Part shown: positions 24,945-32,122 of the stretch, piece after piece
How positions within the stretch are numbered: position 1 is the first letter of the stretch
Layout: each line of letters opens with the position of its first letter
Assembly (NCBI GenBank): GCA_947458875.1
Contig: CANGZD010000013.1
Coordinates: 1 to 36,489 of the forward strand
Direction: 5' to 3'
Origin: Sphingobacteriaceae bacterium
Lineage (GTDB): Bacteria > Bacteroidota > Bacteroidia > Sphingobacteriales > Sphingobacteriaceae
DNA: 36,489 nt
Position numbers and translations under genes: made by a program
The notes under the pieces: generated by a model
What the model was told of the DNA's origin: nothing
The model's input: the letters and a program-made list of their open reading frames with translations, nothing else
Databases searched by the model: none

Positions 24945-25456
24945 TGGAAAGAATTCCTATTTATATTGCACGCTTTATCTTGCTGATCTTCATTCAGGTA
25001 TTCCTCCTGAAAAATATCGGCTTTTATAACCTGGCCACTCCTTTCGTATACCTACTTTTTATTTTAATTCTACCTTTTAAAACACCTAACTGGTTACTTT
25101 TCACCCTCTCATTTTTGCTTGGCTTGAGTGTTGATGTATTTTACGATACGCTTGGCCTACACGCACTGGCCAGCACCGTGCTGGCATTGGGGCGCATCTC
25201 TTTGATCCGCATCACAGTTTCTGTGGAAGACCGAGAAAATGAACCCGAACCCAGTATGAACCACATGGGATTCAGGTGGTTTTTGATTTATGCATTCATC
25301 CTCATTCTTTGTCACCACTTGGTACTGTTTTCTTTTGAAACATTCCGGTTGAGCGATTTCGGAATTACTTTACTCCGCACTATTTTAAGTTCCTTTTTTA
25401 CTTTATTTTTGATCCTACTCAGCGAACTACTTTTTTATCGTAACAAAAAGCGTTAA
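24944..25456 (+). CDS. mreD: Rod shape-determining protein MreD-like
   Basis: 170-aa polytopic membrane protein with about five hydrophobic helices in the position expected for MreD, between mreC and the PBP2 gene. Sequence conservation in this family is low. The FLLKNIGFYNLATPFVYLLF and LSVDVFYDTLGLHALASTVLA stretches fit Bacteroidota MreD. It overlaps mreC by 1 bp and mrdA by 1 bp, so the three genes are translated as a block. Assignment depends partly on context. Confidence 0.85.
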   Translation: MERIPIYIARFILLIFIQVFLLKNIGFYNLATPFVYLLFILILPFKTPNWLLFTLSFLLGLSVDVFYDTLGLHALASTVLALGRISLIRITVSVEDRENEPEPSMNHMGFRWFLIYAFILILCHHLVLFSFETFRLSDFGITLLRTILSSFFTLFLILLSELLFYRNKKR

Positions 25457-27354
25457 TGAACCCATTCTTTGCCAGAAAATATGTCATTCAGGGAATATTC
25501 ATAACTGCTGCCGTTTTCATTATCATTCGCTTATTTTATCTGCAGGTTATTAATGACGAATACCTCCTTTCGGCCAATAATAACGTTCTACGTAAGATCA
25601 TCATTTATCCCGCCAGAGGAATTATTTTAGATCGGGAAAGCAGAATTTTGGTTCAAAACGAGCCCGTTTACGATTTAATGGTCATTCCCAGGGAGGTAAA
25701 ACCTTTTGACACGCTCGAATTCTGCAATTTATTGGGTATTACCAAAGAACGTTTCGACAAACAGTTCAAAAAAGCAAAGAATCATTCCATCTATCGAGCT
25801 TCGGTATTGGAGAAACAGCTATCGGCCAAAGTTTTTGCCGGTTTTCAGGAGAAATTATATTTATTCCCAGGTTTTTATGTCCAAAACCGCTCAGTCAGGT
25901 ATTATCCGGATAGCATTGCTGCCCAATTCTTAGGCTACATTGGCGAAGTGAATGAGCGAATGATAGAAAAATCAAATGGTTTTTATGCGAAGGGGGATTA
26001 TATCGGCATCAGCGGCATAGAGCGCTCTTATGAAGATTTACTACGAGGTCAGCGAGGTGTTCAGAATTTGATGGTCGATGCCTTTAGCCGTCCCAAAGGT
26101 CATTTTGCAGATGGAAAATATGATACCCTGGCCGTGTCGGGCGAGGGCTTGCAATCTTCCTTAGACAGGGATCTTCAAAAATTAGGTGAAGAGCTAATGG
26201 CTCACAAAATTGGGAGCATTGTAGCCATTGAACCATCAAGTGGCGAAATCCTCGCTTTTGTGAGCAGCCCTACCTACAACCCCAACCTCATGGTTGGCCG
26301 ACAAAGGGGTAATAACTATATGAAACTGCTCAACAATCCTTATAAGCCTATGTTCATCAGGCCCATTCAGGCCGAATACCCGCCGGGCTCTATATTCAAG
26401 ATCGTAAACGCCCTAATTGCTCAGCAATTTGGCTCCATCTCACCAAGTACCACTTACACTTGCGGCGGTGGTTATCGCTACGGCAACCGGGTAATGGGCT
26501 GCACGCACGTACACGGGCCTACAGACCTCACTCAATCTATTCAATACTCTTGCAATACTTATTACGGTCATATTTTTAACAAGATGATCGACCATTCGGG
26601 TATGCGATCCATTAATGGCTACAAAAGATGGCAAACAGCTGTGGCCAAATTCGGTATAGGTTCAAAGCTCGACATCGATCTACCAAACGAACGGAAAGGA
26701 TTATTACCCAGTGCCGATTATTATACCAAACGTTGGGGAAGTGATAAATGGGGATCAAGCTTTAATATTTCGCTTTCCATTGGTCAGGGAGAATTAGGAA
26801 TTACCCCACTACAAATGGCAAATACCATGGCCATTGTGGCTAACCGTGGTTTTTACTATAAGCCACACCTTATCAAGGCCATTGGTGCAAAAAAAGTGAT
26901 CAGGAGAGAATTCACTAAAAAAATAGCGGTGGGTATCGAACAACAATATTTTGGTTCAGTAATTGAAGGGATGAGCAGGGTGGTAAATCAGCCCGGCGGA
27001 ACCGCATATTATTCTAAAATTCCGGGGATTGAAATGTGCGGTAAAACCGGTACCGTACAAAATCCACACGGTGCCGATCACTCTGTATTTGTCGCTTTCG
27101 CTCCGCGAGAAAATCCAAAAATTGCCATTGCAGTGGTAGTCGAAAATGCCGGCTTTGGCGCCACTTGGTCGGCCCCAATTGCCAGTTTAATGGTAGAGAA
27201 GTATTTACGCGATTCTATCAGCCGACCGGCCGCTTATAAAGATCGGATTACACAAGCCAGTCTATTACCGGCCATTAAGCAAAAATTAGCACCAAAAACA
27301 ACCATTAAAAAGGATTCAGCGAAAACCGTGAGCAAAACAGCTGTAAAACCTTAG
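25456..27354 (+). CDS. mrdA: Penicillin-binding protein 2 (elongation-specific transpeptidase)
   Basis: 632-aa class B penicillin-binding protein that cross-links peptidoglycan during rod elongation with RodA as glycosyltransferase partner. An N-terminal membrane anchor is followed by a pedestal (dimerisation) domain containing IYPARGIILDRESRILVQNEPVYDLMV. The transpeptidase domain has all three active-site motifs: SxxK in PPGSIFKIVN, SxN in YSCNTYYGH, and KTGT in MCGKTGTVQNPHG. The last ~40 residues are Lys/Thr/Ala-rich and probably disordered. It starts at the mreD stop and is followed by rodA 8 bp downstream. Confidence 0.95.
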   Translation: MNPFFARKYVIQGIFITAAVFIIIRLFYLQVINDEYLLSANNNVLRKIIIYPARGIILDRESRILVQNEPVYDLMVIPREVKPFDTLEFCNLLGITKERFDKQFKKAKNHSIYRASVLEKQLSAKVFAGFQEKLYLFPGFYVQNRSVRYYPDSIAAQFLGYIGEVNERMIEKSNGFYAKGDYIGISGIERSYEDLLRGQRGVQNLMVDAFSRPKGHFADGKYDTLAVSGEGLQSSLDRDLQKLGEELMAHKIGSIVAIEPSSGEILAFVSSPTYNPNLMVGRQRGNNYMKLLNNPYKPMFIRPIQAEYPPGSIFKIVNALIAQQFGSISPSTTYTCGGGYRYGNRVMGCTHVHGPTDLTQSIQYSCNTYYGHIFNKMIDHSGMRSINGYKRWQTAVAKFGIGSKLDIDLPNERKGLLPSADYYTKRWGSDKWGSSFNISLSIGQGELGITPLQMANTMAIVANRGFYYKPHLIKAIGAKKVIRREFTKKIAVGIEQQYFGSVIEGMSRVVNQPGGTAYYSKIPGIEMCGKTGTVQNPHGADHSVFVAFAPRENPKIAIAVVVENAGFGATWSAPIASLMVEKYLRDSISRPAAYKDRITQASLLPAIKQKLAPKTTIKKDSAKTVSKTAVKP

Positions 27355-27362
27355 TAGCTACC

Positions 27363-28628
27363 ATGACGAATATCAGACCAAGAAATATCTTTTTTAATGT
27401 AGACCGGGTAAGTCTTTACCTTTTCTTGGCGCTATGTATCATTGGCTGGATCAATATTTATGCAGCAGTTTACGATCCGGAAAACACCAATGCCTTTAAC
27501 CTGGGCACTAACTACGGAAAGCAATTCATCTTTATCCTCTCTGCTTGCATGCTGGGAACACTGATCTTACTACTGGACGTAAAACTATTCAGCACGTTGA
27601 GCCCCTTATTTTACGGAATTAGTTTATTGTTGTTGGTGGCTGTATTGGTGGTGGGCAGGAATGTAGGGGGAAACCAAGCCTGGATACCCATTGGTAGTTT
27701 CAGGCTACAACCATCGGAATTTGCCAAATTTTCTACCTGTCTTTTACTGGCACAATACATTTCTACCACCAACTTTAAAACCAAATCATGGTTTTCAGTA
27801 GGCCTTGCTGGCTTCATCATTATGCTACCGGTAGCATTGATCATGCTGCAACCCGATACAGGTTCGGCACTCACTTTTCTTTCCTTAATTTTTGTGCTTT
27901 ACAGAGAAGGACTCTCCGGTTATTTTTTAGTGATTGGAGCCGTAGCCATCGTATTATTTATACTCACTTTATTACTTAGTAAAGTGCTGCTCATTTCTCT
28001 ACTGGTGTTCGTTGCCGGAATATTACTTTATCAACTGAGGAAGAAGAAACAATGGATAACTCCAATTATTTTAGGAACGATCTGTTCAATTTTCTATATT
28101 TTTTCGGTAGACTTTGCCTATAAAAATATCCTTCAACCGCACCAAAGAACTCGTATTGATGTATTGCTGGGCAAAGTTGAAGATTTAAGGGGCCAGGGAT
28201 ATAATGTAAATCAATCAAAAATCGCGATCGGTTCAGGCAGGATATTTGGCAAAGGATTTTTGCAGGGAACTCAAACAAAATATGACTTCGTACCTGAACA
28301 AAGTACCGATTTTATATTCTGCACAGTGGGCGAAGAATGGGGATTTGTAGGCAGTTTAGTAGTAGTTGGACTGTATCTTTTCCTCTTGATGAGGATTATA
28401 TTCATCGCCGAAAGGCAAAGATCCTCCTTCTCCAGAATATATGGCTATGGCGTAGCATCCATCCTATTTGTGCATTTCTTCATCAATATAGGGATGACCA
28501 TCGGACTAGTTCCGGTCATCGGTATTCCGCTACCCTTTGTGAGTTACGGTGGATCTTCTCTTTGGGGATTTACCTTATTGCTGTTTATCCTGCTTCGCCT
28601 GGATGCGAACCGTATGGGGATTATTTGA
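27363..28628 (+). CDS. rodA: Rod shape-determining protein RodA (SEDS glycosyltransferase)
   Basis: 421-aa SEDS-family polytopic membrane protein that polymerises lipid II and partners PBP2. About ten transmembrane helices are present. Family signatures are GGNQAWIPIGSFRLQPSEFAK, LIMLQPDTGSALTFL, the large periplasmic loop with GQGYNVNQSKIAIGSG and GTQTKYDFVPEQSTDFIF, and the C-terminal GIPLPFVSYGGSSLWGFTL. It is last in the mreB operon. Its end overlaps the convergent coiled-coil hypothetical by 8 bp. Confidence 0.95.
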   Translation: MTNIRPRNIFFNVDRVSLYLFLALCIIGWINIYAAVYDPENTNAFNLGTNYGKQFIFILSACMLGTLILLLDVKLFSTLSPLFYGISLLLLVAVLVVGRNVGGNQAWIPIGSFRLQPSEFAKFSTCLLLAQYISTTNFKTKSWFSVGLAGFIIMLPVALIMLQPDTGSALTFLSLIFVLYREGLSGYFLVIGAVAIVLFILTLLLSKVLLISLLVFVAGILLYQLRKKKQWITPIILGTICSIFYIFSVDFAYKNILQPHQRTRIDVLLGKVEDLRGQGYNVNQSKIAIGSGRIFGKGFLQGTQTKYDFVPEQSTDFIFCTVGEEWGFVGSLVVVGLYLFLLMRIIFIAERQRSSFSRIYGYGVASILFVHFFINIGMTIGLVPVIGIPLPFVSYGGSSLWGFTLLLFILLRLDANRMGII

Positions 28629-29259
28629 CAAATTTCCGGCGGAGCAATTCGTAAAATTTTTCGGCAGTTGCTACCTTATCAGCCCATTTATATTCAGCTA
28701 CATAATGTGTTTTAAGATATTGATCTGCGCTTTGAAAGTCTTCTAAACGCTCGAGTTGATCGATCGCTTCCTGATAGGCCAGGCTATATCCGTTGAACAA
28801 ATCTTTAACAAATACCAGTTTATCATTCAAGCTGATGCTTCGTTTCAAATCCTGGATAGGCTCCTGACTAAACTTGGTGGCCAAGTTCTGTTCAGGGCGA
28901 TTTGCCATCAGATCATTTCTACTGGGCACTGTTGGAGTAATGATCGGCTCAGTCGAATCAGCGGCCGAATCCACAATACTTGGCGAAGCTATTTCTGGCT
29001 TGACATGCGGTTCGTAATTATCTAAATCCTGAACGAAATTTTCCTCCGGTTCACTGACAGCAATTGGAGTGGAAATGGATGAATCTTCTTTATTGAATTT
29101 TTGCAGAATCTGAATATGATCGGCCAAAAATTTAGCGTTGGCAGCGAAAAGTTCTGTTTCTAATCGATCAGAACGATCACTTTTAGCCAAATGTTGATAT
29201 TGCTCATTGATATCAGCGATAATTTCACCAATTCTTTCAAGTATAGCCTTCCGGTCCAT
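28621..29259 (-). CDS. Hypothetical protein, helical ends with Ser/Pro-rich middle
   Basis: 212-aa protein with no named function. Residues 1-60 are predicted helical or coiled coil ([20 protein letters not shown]). Residues about 65-125 are acidic and Ser/Pro/Ile-rich, likely a flexible linker. The C-terminal ~80 residues ([22 protein letters not shown], then [19 protein letters not shown]) form a compact helical domain that resembles a C-terminal module I remember from many Bacteroidota hypotheticals. No signal peptide, so it is probably cytoplasmic. Start chosen at ATG 29259; the frame also offers GTG one codon earlier. It converges with rodA and is divergent from tdk. Confidence 0.72.
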   Translation of the reverse strand: MDRKAILERIGEIIADINEQYQHLAKSDRSDRLETELFAANAKFLADHIQILQKFNKEDSSISTPIAVSEPEENFVQDLDNYEPHVKPEIASPSIVDSAADSTEPIITPTVPSRNDLMANRPEQNLATKFSQEPIQDLKRSISLNDKLVFVKDLFNGYSLAYQEAIDQLERLEDFQSADQYLKTHYVAEYKWADKVATAEKFYELLRRKFVK

Positions 29260-29352
29260 CACAAAAACGCTTATTTGAGTAGATTACTTTCAAAAATAGC
29301 ATTAAATTCTGATATTTGCCGGGCCTTAATCATCGCATCATACATCGAGAAA

Positions 29353-29931
29353 ATGCTCTACAACGAACATAAATTTAAAAGAAAACAAGAACCCGGAGGG
29401 AGCATCGAAGTAATCTGTGGGTCGATGTTTTCGGGAAAAACTGAAGAGCTCATTCGGCGATTGAAGCGAGCGAAGATCGCTCAGTTAAATGTAGAGATTT
29501 TTAAGCCTAAGACCGATGTTCGTTATGATGATTCGGACGTAGTTTCACATGATGCCAATTCCATTCCCTCTACCCCTGTCGAAAATTCCTCAGCGATACT
29601 TTTACTAGGTACCAATACCCAGGTGGTAGGTATTGACGAGGCTCAGTTCTTCGACATGGAATTACCTGCAGTTTGCTCCCAATTAGCCAACAGAGGTATC
29701 CGGGTAATCGTGGCAGGTTTAGATATGGATTTCCAGGGCAAACCTTTTGGCCCCATGCCTGCGCTCATGGCCATTGCTGAAGACGTGAGCAAAGTACACG
29801 CCATTTGTCTGCAATGCGGTGCACCGGCCAACCACTCCTACCGTACGGTAGCCAGCGATAGCACTATTTTTTTGGGAGAAAAGGAAAGTTACGAGCCCCG
29901 TTGTCGCGACTGCTTTAATACAAATAGCTAA
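29353..29931 (+). CDS. tdk: Thymidine kinase
   Basis: Type II thymidine kinase (nucleotide salvage), 192 aa. It has the P-loop [14 protein letters not shown], the Walker B-like segment [11 protein letters not shown], the lasso-loop region, and a structural zinc site formed by [11 protein letters not shown] and the C-terminal CRDC. The reading frame is open far upstream to 29191, but those residues overlap the opposite-strand hypothetical and are not family-like; ATG 29353 gives the usual [21 protein letters not shown]-terminus. It converges with the glutamine amidotransferase gene with a 2-bp gap. Confidence 0.95.
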   Translation: MLYNEHKFKRKQEPGGSIEVICGSMFSGKTEELIRRLKRAKIAQLNVEIFKPKTDVRYDDSDVVSHDANSIPSTPVENSSAILLLGTNTQVVGIDEAQFFDMELPAVCSQLANRGIRVIVAGLDMDFQGKPFGPMPALMAIAEDVSKVHAICLQCGAPANHSYRTVASDSTIFLGEKESYEPRCRDCFNTNS

Positions 29932-29933
29932 TC

Positions 29934-30503
29934 TTACTGTTTCAGCCAGTTTTTCATGATTTGCTCTCCGCAAGGGCTCAGCACGCTCTCCGGATGAAAC
30001 TGAACACCCTGCAGGTCAAAATTTTGGTGTTGCATGGCCATGATGTAACCACGCTCGTCCCGGGCGGTCACGCTTAATTCAGCCGGTAAATTTTCATCCG
30101 ATACCACCCAGCTATGATAACGGCCCACTTCAAAAGTATCTGCTAAACCATTAAAAAGAGGGCTCAACTGTGTCGTTTTAGAAATGGGAGTTGCTACACC
30201 GTGGTACACATCTTCCAAGTTTATTAAAGTACCGTCTAAGGCTTGCGCAATGGCCTGGTGACCCAAACAAACCCCCAAGATTGATTTGGAAGCCGCATAA
30301 GCTTGAATGAGTGGAATCAGCAAGCCCGCCTCCTCAGGTATTCCCGGGCCAGGTGAAAGGATGATTTTATCGTAAGCTTGTACTTCATCTAAATCAATCT
30401 GATCGTTTCTATAAACATCAACCCTTTGTCCGGTAATCATTTCTACCAAATGAACCAGGTTATAAGTAAAGGAATCGTAATTGTCGAAAACTAAAATCTT
30501 CAT
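29934..30503 (-). CDS. pabA: Anthranilate / aminodeoxychorismate synthase component II (glutamine amidotransferase)
   Basis: 189-aa class I glutamine amidotransferase subunit that supplies ammonia to TrpE or PabB. The triad is visible: Cys in SILGVCLGHQAIAQ, and His/Glu in GVQFHPESVLSPCG. The N-terminus ILVFDNYDSFTYNLVHL and the oxyanion region SPGPGIPEEAG are canonical. It is a stand-alone gene without trpE, trpD or pabB next to it, so sequence and context do not decide between tryptophan and folate synthesis; PabA is the more usual name for an isolated copy. A hairpin lies about 48 nt upstream (30551-30573) with an AT-rich -7-like TATATTTA after it. Confidence 0.88.
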   Translation of the reverse strand: MKILVFDNYDSFTYNLVHLVEMITGQRVDVYRNDQIDLDEVQAYDKIILSPGPGIPEEAGLLIPLIQAYAASKSILGVCLGHQAIAQALDGTLINLEDVYHGVATPISKTTQLSPLFNGLADTFEVGRYHSWVVSDENLPAELSVTARDERGYIMAMQHQNFDLQGVQFHPESVLSPCGEQIMKNWLKQ

Positions 30504-30550
30504 AAATAAACGCTATTTCTAAGGAAGCTGAGGGTATAAATATACAAAGA

Positions 30551-30573
30551 AAGCACCCCGAAAATGGGTGCTT
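30551..30573. terminator. Terminator-like hairpin in the divergent pabA / 30699 intergenic region
   Basis: AAGCACCC (30551-30558) and GGGTGCTT (30566-30573) form a perfect 8-bp stem, 7-nt loop. Read on the minus strand it is followed by TTCTTTG. No gene reads into it from the right on the minus strand except, distantly, tRNA-Phe, so it may end an unannotated RNA or act as an attenuator/operator for pabA. Confidence 0.4.
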
Positions 30574-30657
30574 AATGGATAAAAATCAAGACATGCTCCA
30601 GGTGTTTTTCATAAATTTTAATTGGGCTCACAATAAATTTTGTGCTTAGCAGTTTTC

Positions 30658-30687
30658 TTAGGTGTTAATCTTTATGGTATCACCTAA
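30658..30687 (+). promoter_or_regulatory. Near-palindrome just upstream of the duplicated helical protein
   Basis: TTAGGTG (30658-30664) and CACCTAA (30681-30687) are exact inverted repeats; inside them TA (30666-30667) and TA (30678-30679) also pair after one mismatch. The element ends 11 nt before the ATG at 30699, so it could be a 5'-leader hairpin controlling translation or an operator. A poorly matching promoter (TTG 30622, TAAATTTTG 30634-30642) lies just before it. Confidence 0.4.
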
Positions 30688-30698
30688 AATCAAACAAA

Positions 30699-31454
30699 AT
30701 GAGCAAAACTTATGAAACCGGCCATGCCAAAAATTTGGCCAACTTTAACAGCCTGATCAGTTTCTGTGAAGGCTATGGCAATGCTTATAATCCGGCAGCA
30801 CTTGCCCTAACCTTGAACAGCCTGCAAACACGGGCCAGCGATGCGCTAAACGCCTTTGAGGAGGCTAAGAAAAAACAGCTGGCCTTTAATAAGGCGGTAG
30901 ATGAACGCATGATCGCCTTCGGCCCCCTCAGATCCTTGTCGCAAAGAATGCTGGCTGCCCTGGCCGCCAGTGCTTGCAGCAACGAAACGCTGGAGGGTGC
31001 TAAAACCATCAACCGTAAAATACAAGGCCGACGAAAAAGCAAAACCACGGCAGGAGCAACGGAGGAGCCCACAGAAGGTCAACCGGATGCGGACAAGCCT
31101 ACAAAAAACATTTCGGCTTCTCAACAGAGTTACGATAACCTCTGTGCCAGTTTTAGTGCTTTCATTGAACTGCTAAATGGCCAAACCGAGTACCAACCCA
31201 ATGAAACCGAACTGCAAACTACTTCCCTATACAGCTACCTCGACACCCTTAAAGCAGCCAATAAAACCGTTATAGATGCTTACACCCTGTGGAGTAATAC
31301 CCGAATTACCCGTAACAAAGTGATGTACGCCAAAGGAACCGGCATGGTGGATATTGCCCAGCAGGTAAAAAACTATGTAAAATCGGTATTTGGCAATGGC
31401 AGCCCCGAGTACAAACAGGTGAGCCCCCTCGAGATTAAGAAAGTTCCCAGCTAG
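30699..31454 (+). CDS. Uncharacterised, internally duplicated helical protein linked to the 21-bp array
   Basis: 251-aa protein with no signal peptide or membrane segment. I do not recognise a function; the N-terminal GHAKNLANFNSLI and C-terminal YVKSVFGNGSPEYKQVS segments resemble a family I recall among Bacteroidota hypotheticals, but I cannot verify that. The protein is internally duplicated: residues 16-75 and 151-210 align without gaps at an offset of 135 (Y30/Y165, P32/P167, S41/S176, L42/L177, A52/A187, R70/R205), giving two long helical hairpins, each opening with Y[NQ]P. Between them residues 110-137 form a basic then acidic low-complexity linker (GRRKSK, then TEEPTEGQPDADKP). It is divergent from pabA. 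A palindrome lies before the start; a hairpin and then the 21-bp repeat array lie after it, before tRNA-Phe. It could bind nucleic acid or form fibres; neither is shown. Confidence 0.85.
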   Translation: MSKTYETGHAKNLANFNSLISFCEGYGNAYNPAALALTLNSLQTRASDALNAFEEAKKKQLAFNKAVDERMIAFGPLRSLSQRMLAALAASACSNETLEGAKTINRKIQGRRKSKTTAGATEEPTEGQPDADKPTKNISASQQSYDNLCASFSAFIELLNGQTEYQPNETELQTTSLYSYLDTLKAANKTVIDAYTLWSNTRITRNKVMYAKGTGMVDIAQQVKNYVKSVFGNGSPEYKQVSPLEIKKVPS

Positions 31455-31482
31455 TTTCCCTTCATCAACAGCTATCAATCGT

Positions 31483-31512
31483 AAAGCAAGGGCTCGAAAG
31501 TGTCCTTGCTTT
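31483..31512 (+). terminator. Hairpin between the duplicated helical gene and the repeat array
   Basis: AAAGCAAGG (31483-31491) and CCTTGCTTT (31504-31512), perfect 9-bp stem, 12-nt loop, 28 bp after the stop codon. The downstream T-tract is poor (GTTGTAT), so termination may be partial and allow read-through into the array. Its right arm overlaps the first, most degenerate array unit. Confidence 0.5.
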
Positions 31513-31816
31513 GTTGTATACAGTCCTGATTTCTTGAATGAAGCTCCTGCAGCACTCAACTTAACAACTGCAACTGTGCTACTTGGACCATCTCCTGACT
31601 AACGAAGGCCTGCGCCGGTGCGGCAAGCACCTGCGCCTGCGTAACAGGCACCTGCATAAGCGCAATGAGCGCCTGCGCCGAGTCAATGAAGGCCTGCAAC
31701 TACGCAACATGTACCTGCGCCTGTGCTTTGGGCGCCTGCAAGCGCATGGTGGTGGCCTGCGGACATGCATGTATCACCTGCGCCTGCCGAAGTCCTCCCT
31801 GCAGCTACCCCTTAAA
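31502..31816 (+). repeat. 21-bp-period degenerate tandem repeat array, CCTGC core, 15 in-phase units
   Basis: Exactly 15 units of 21 bp fill this interval. The ten units starting at 31607, 31628, 31649, 31670, 31691, 31712, 31733, 31754, 31775 and 31796 all have CCTGC at unit positions 3-7 followed by a purine at position 8. Positions 13-17 tend to YGCAA and the remaining bases vary freely. The five left-hand units (31502, 31523, 31544, 31565, 31586) are in the same phase but decayed: CCTTG, CCTGA, CCTGC, ACTGC and a displaced CCTGA. The core is about 63% GC by hand count, against AT-rich flanks. It does not fit CRISPR: the constant part is 5-6 bp and units abut. Two frames are open across the core, but neither has a good start. 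The array ends where the tRNA-Phe terminator begins. Confidence 0.9.
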
Positions 31817-31850
31817 ACAAAAAAAGAGACCTTATTGCTAAGATCTCTTT
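31814..31850 (-). terminator. Terminator of tRNA-Phe
   Basis: On the minus strand AAAGAGATCTT and AAGGTCTCTTT pair (one G-T pair) around a 6-nt loop, followed by TTTTTGTTTT. It lies immediately 3' of the tRNA and directly borders the last array unit. Confidence 0.8.
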
Positions 31851-31851
31851 C

Positions 31852-31927
31852 TGGTGGTACCAGCTGGAATCGAACCAGCGACACAAGGATTTTCAGTCCT
31901 TTGCTCTACCAACTGAGCTATGGTACC
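31852..31927 (-). tRNA. tRNA-Phe (anticodon GAA)
   Basis: 76-nt tRNA on the minus strand with a 7-bp acceptor stem GGTACCA/TGGTACC, D-arm GCTCAGTTGGTAGAGC, anticodon loop CTGAAAA (anticodon GAA, complement of 31892-31894), T-arm GCTGGTTCGATTCCAGC, discriminator A and an encoded CCA (31852-31854). All stems pair. A TACATTTG promoter box lies upstream. The 3' end faces the repeat array; I see no second copy of the tRNA 3' end that would mark an integrated element. Confidence 0.97.
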
Positions 31928-31945
31928 CTCTCCCTTTCGGGATTG

Positions 31946-31953
31946 CAAATGTA
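31946..31953 (-). promoter_or_regulatory. -7 box of tRNA-Phe (TACATTTG)
   Basis: The complement of 31946-31953 is TACATTTG, an exact TAnnTTTG match 18 nt before the tRNA 5' end. No obvious -33 element. Confidence 0.5.
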
Positions 31954-32122
31954 GCTTCTTTTTTCATTTCAGAAAATATTTTTTAAAAATAGTGTTCGCC
32001 TACTTGTTAAAATCAAGTCATTGAAACAATAAATACTTAGAAGGATTCTAAATTATTTTTTATGCATGCATAGTAAATGAGATTGGTCTTTATTCATTAT
32101 TTTAGCTTCACTAAGAACCAAT

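Noticed and set aside
29191-29352. N-terminal extension of thymidine kinase
   Set aside because: Overlaps the opposite hypothetical gene and does not resemble the family; ATG 29353 gives the normal start.
31579-31770. Arg-rich minus-strand frame over the array
   Set aside because: Low-complexity mirror of the GC-rich repeats with no start context or homologue-like features.
31502-31816. CRISPR array
   Set aside because: Constant part is only 5-6 bp, units abut at 21 bp without 25-40-bp repeats or spacers, and no cas genes are nearby.
31852-31927. tRNA-Phe as an att site of an integrated element
   Set aside because: No direct repeat of the tRNA 3' end and no integrase in the window; kept only as a question.
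31583-31954. Protein-coding gene of 123 aa across the array
   Set aside because: It starts at a weak TTG, runs antisense through the tRNA-Phe gene and has invariant synonymous positions; treated as a by-product of the repeat period.
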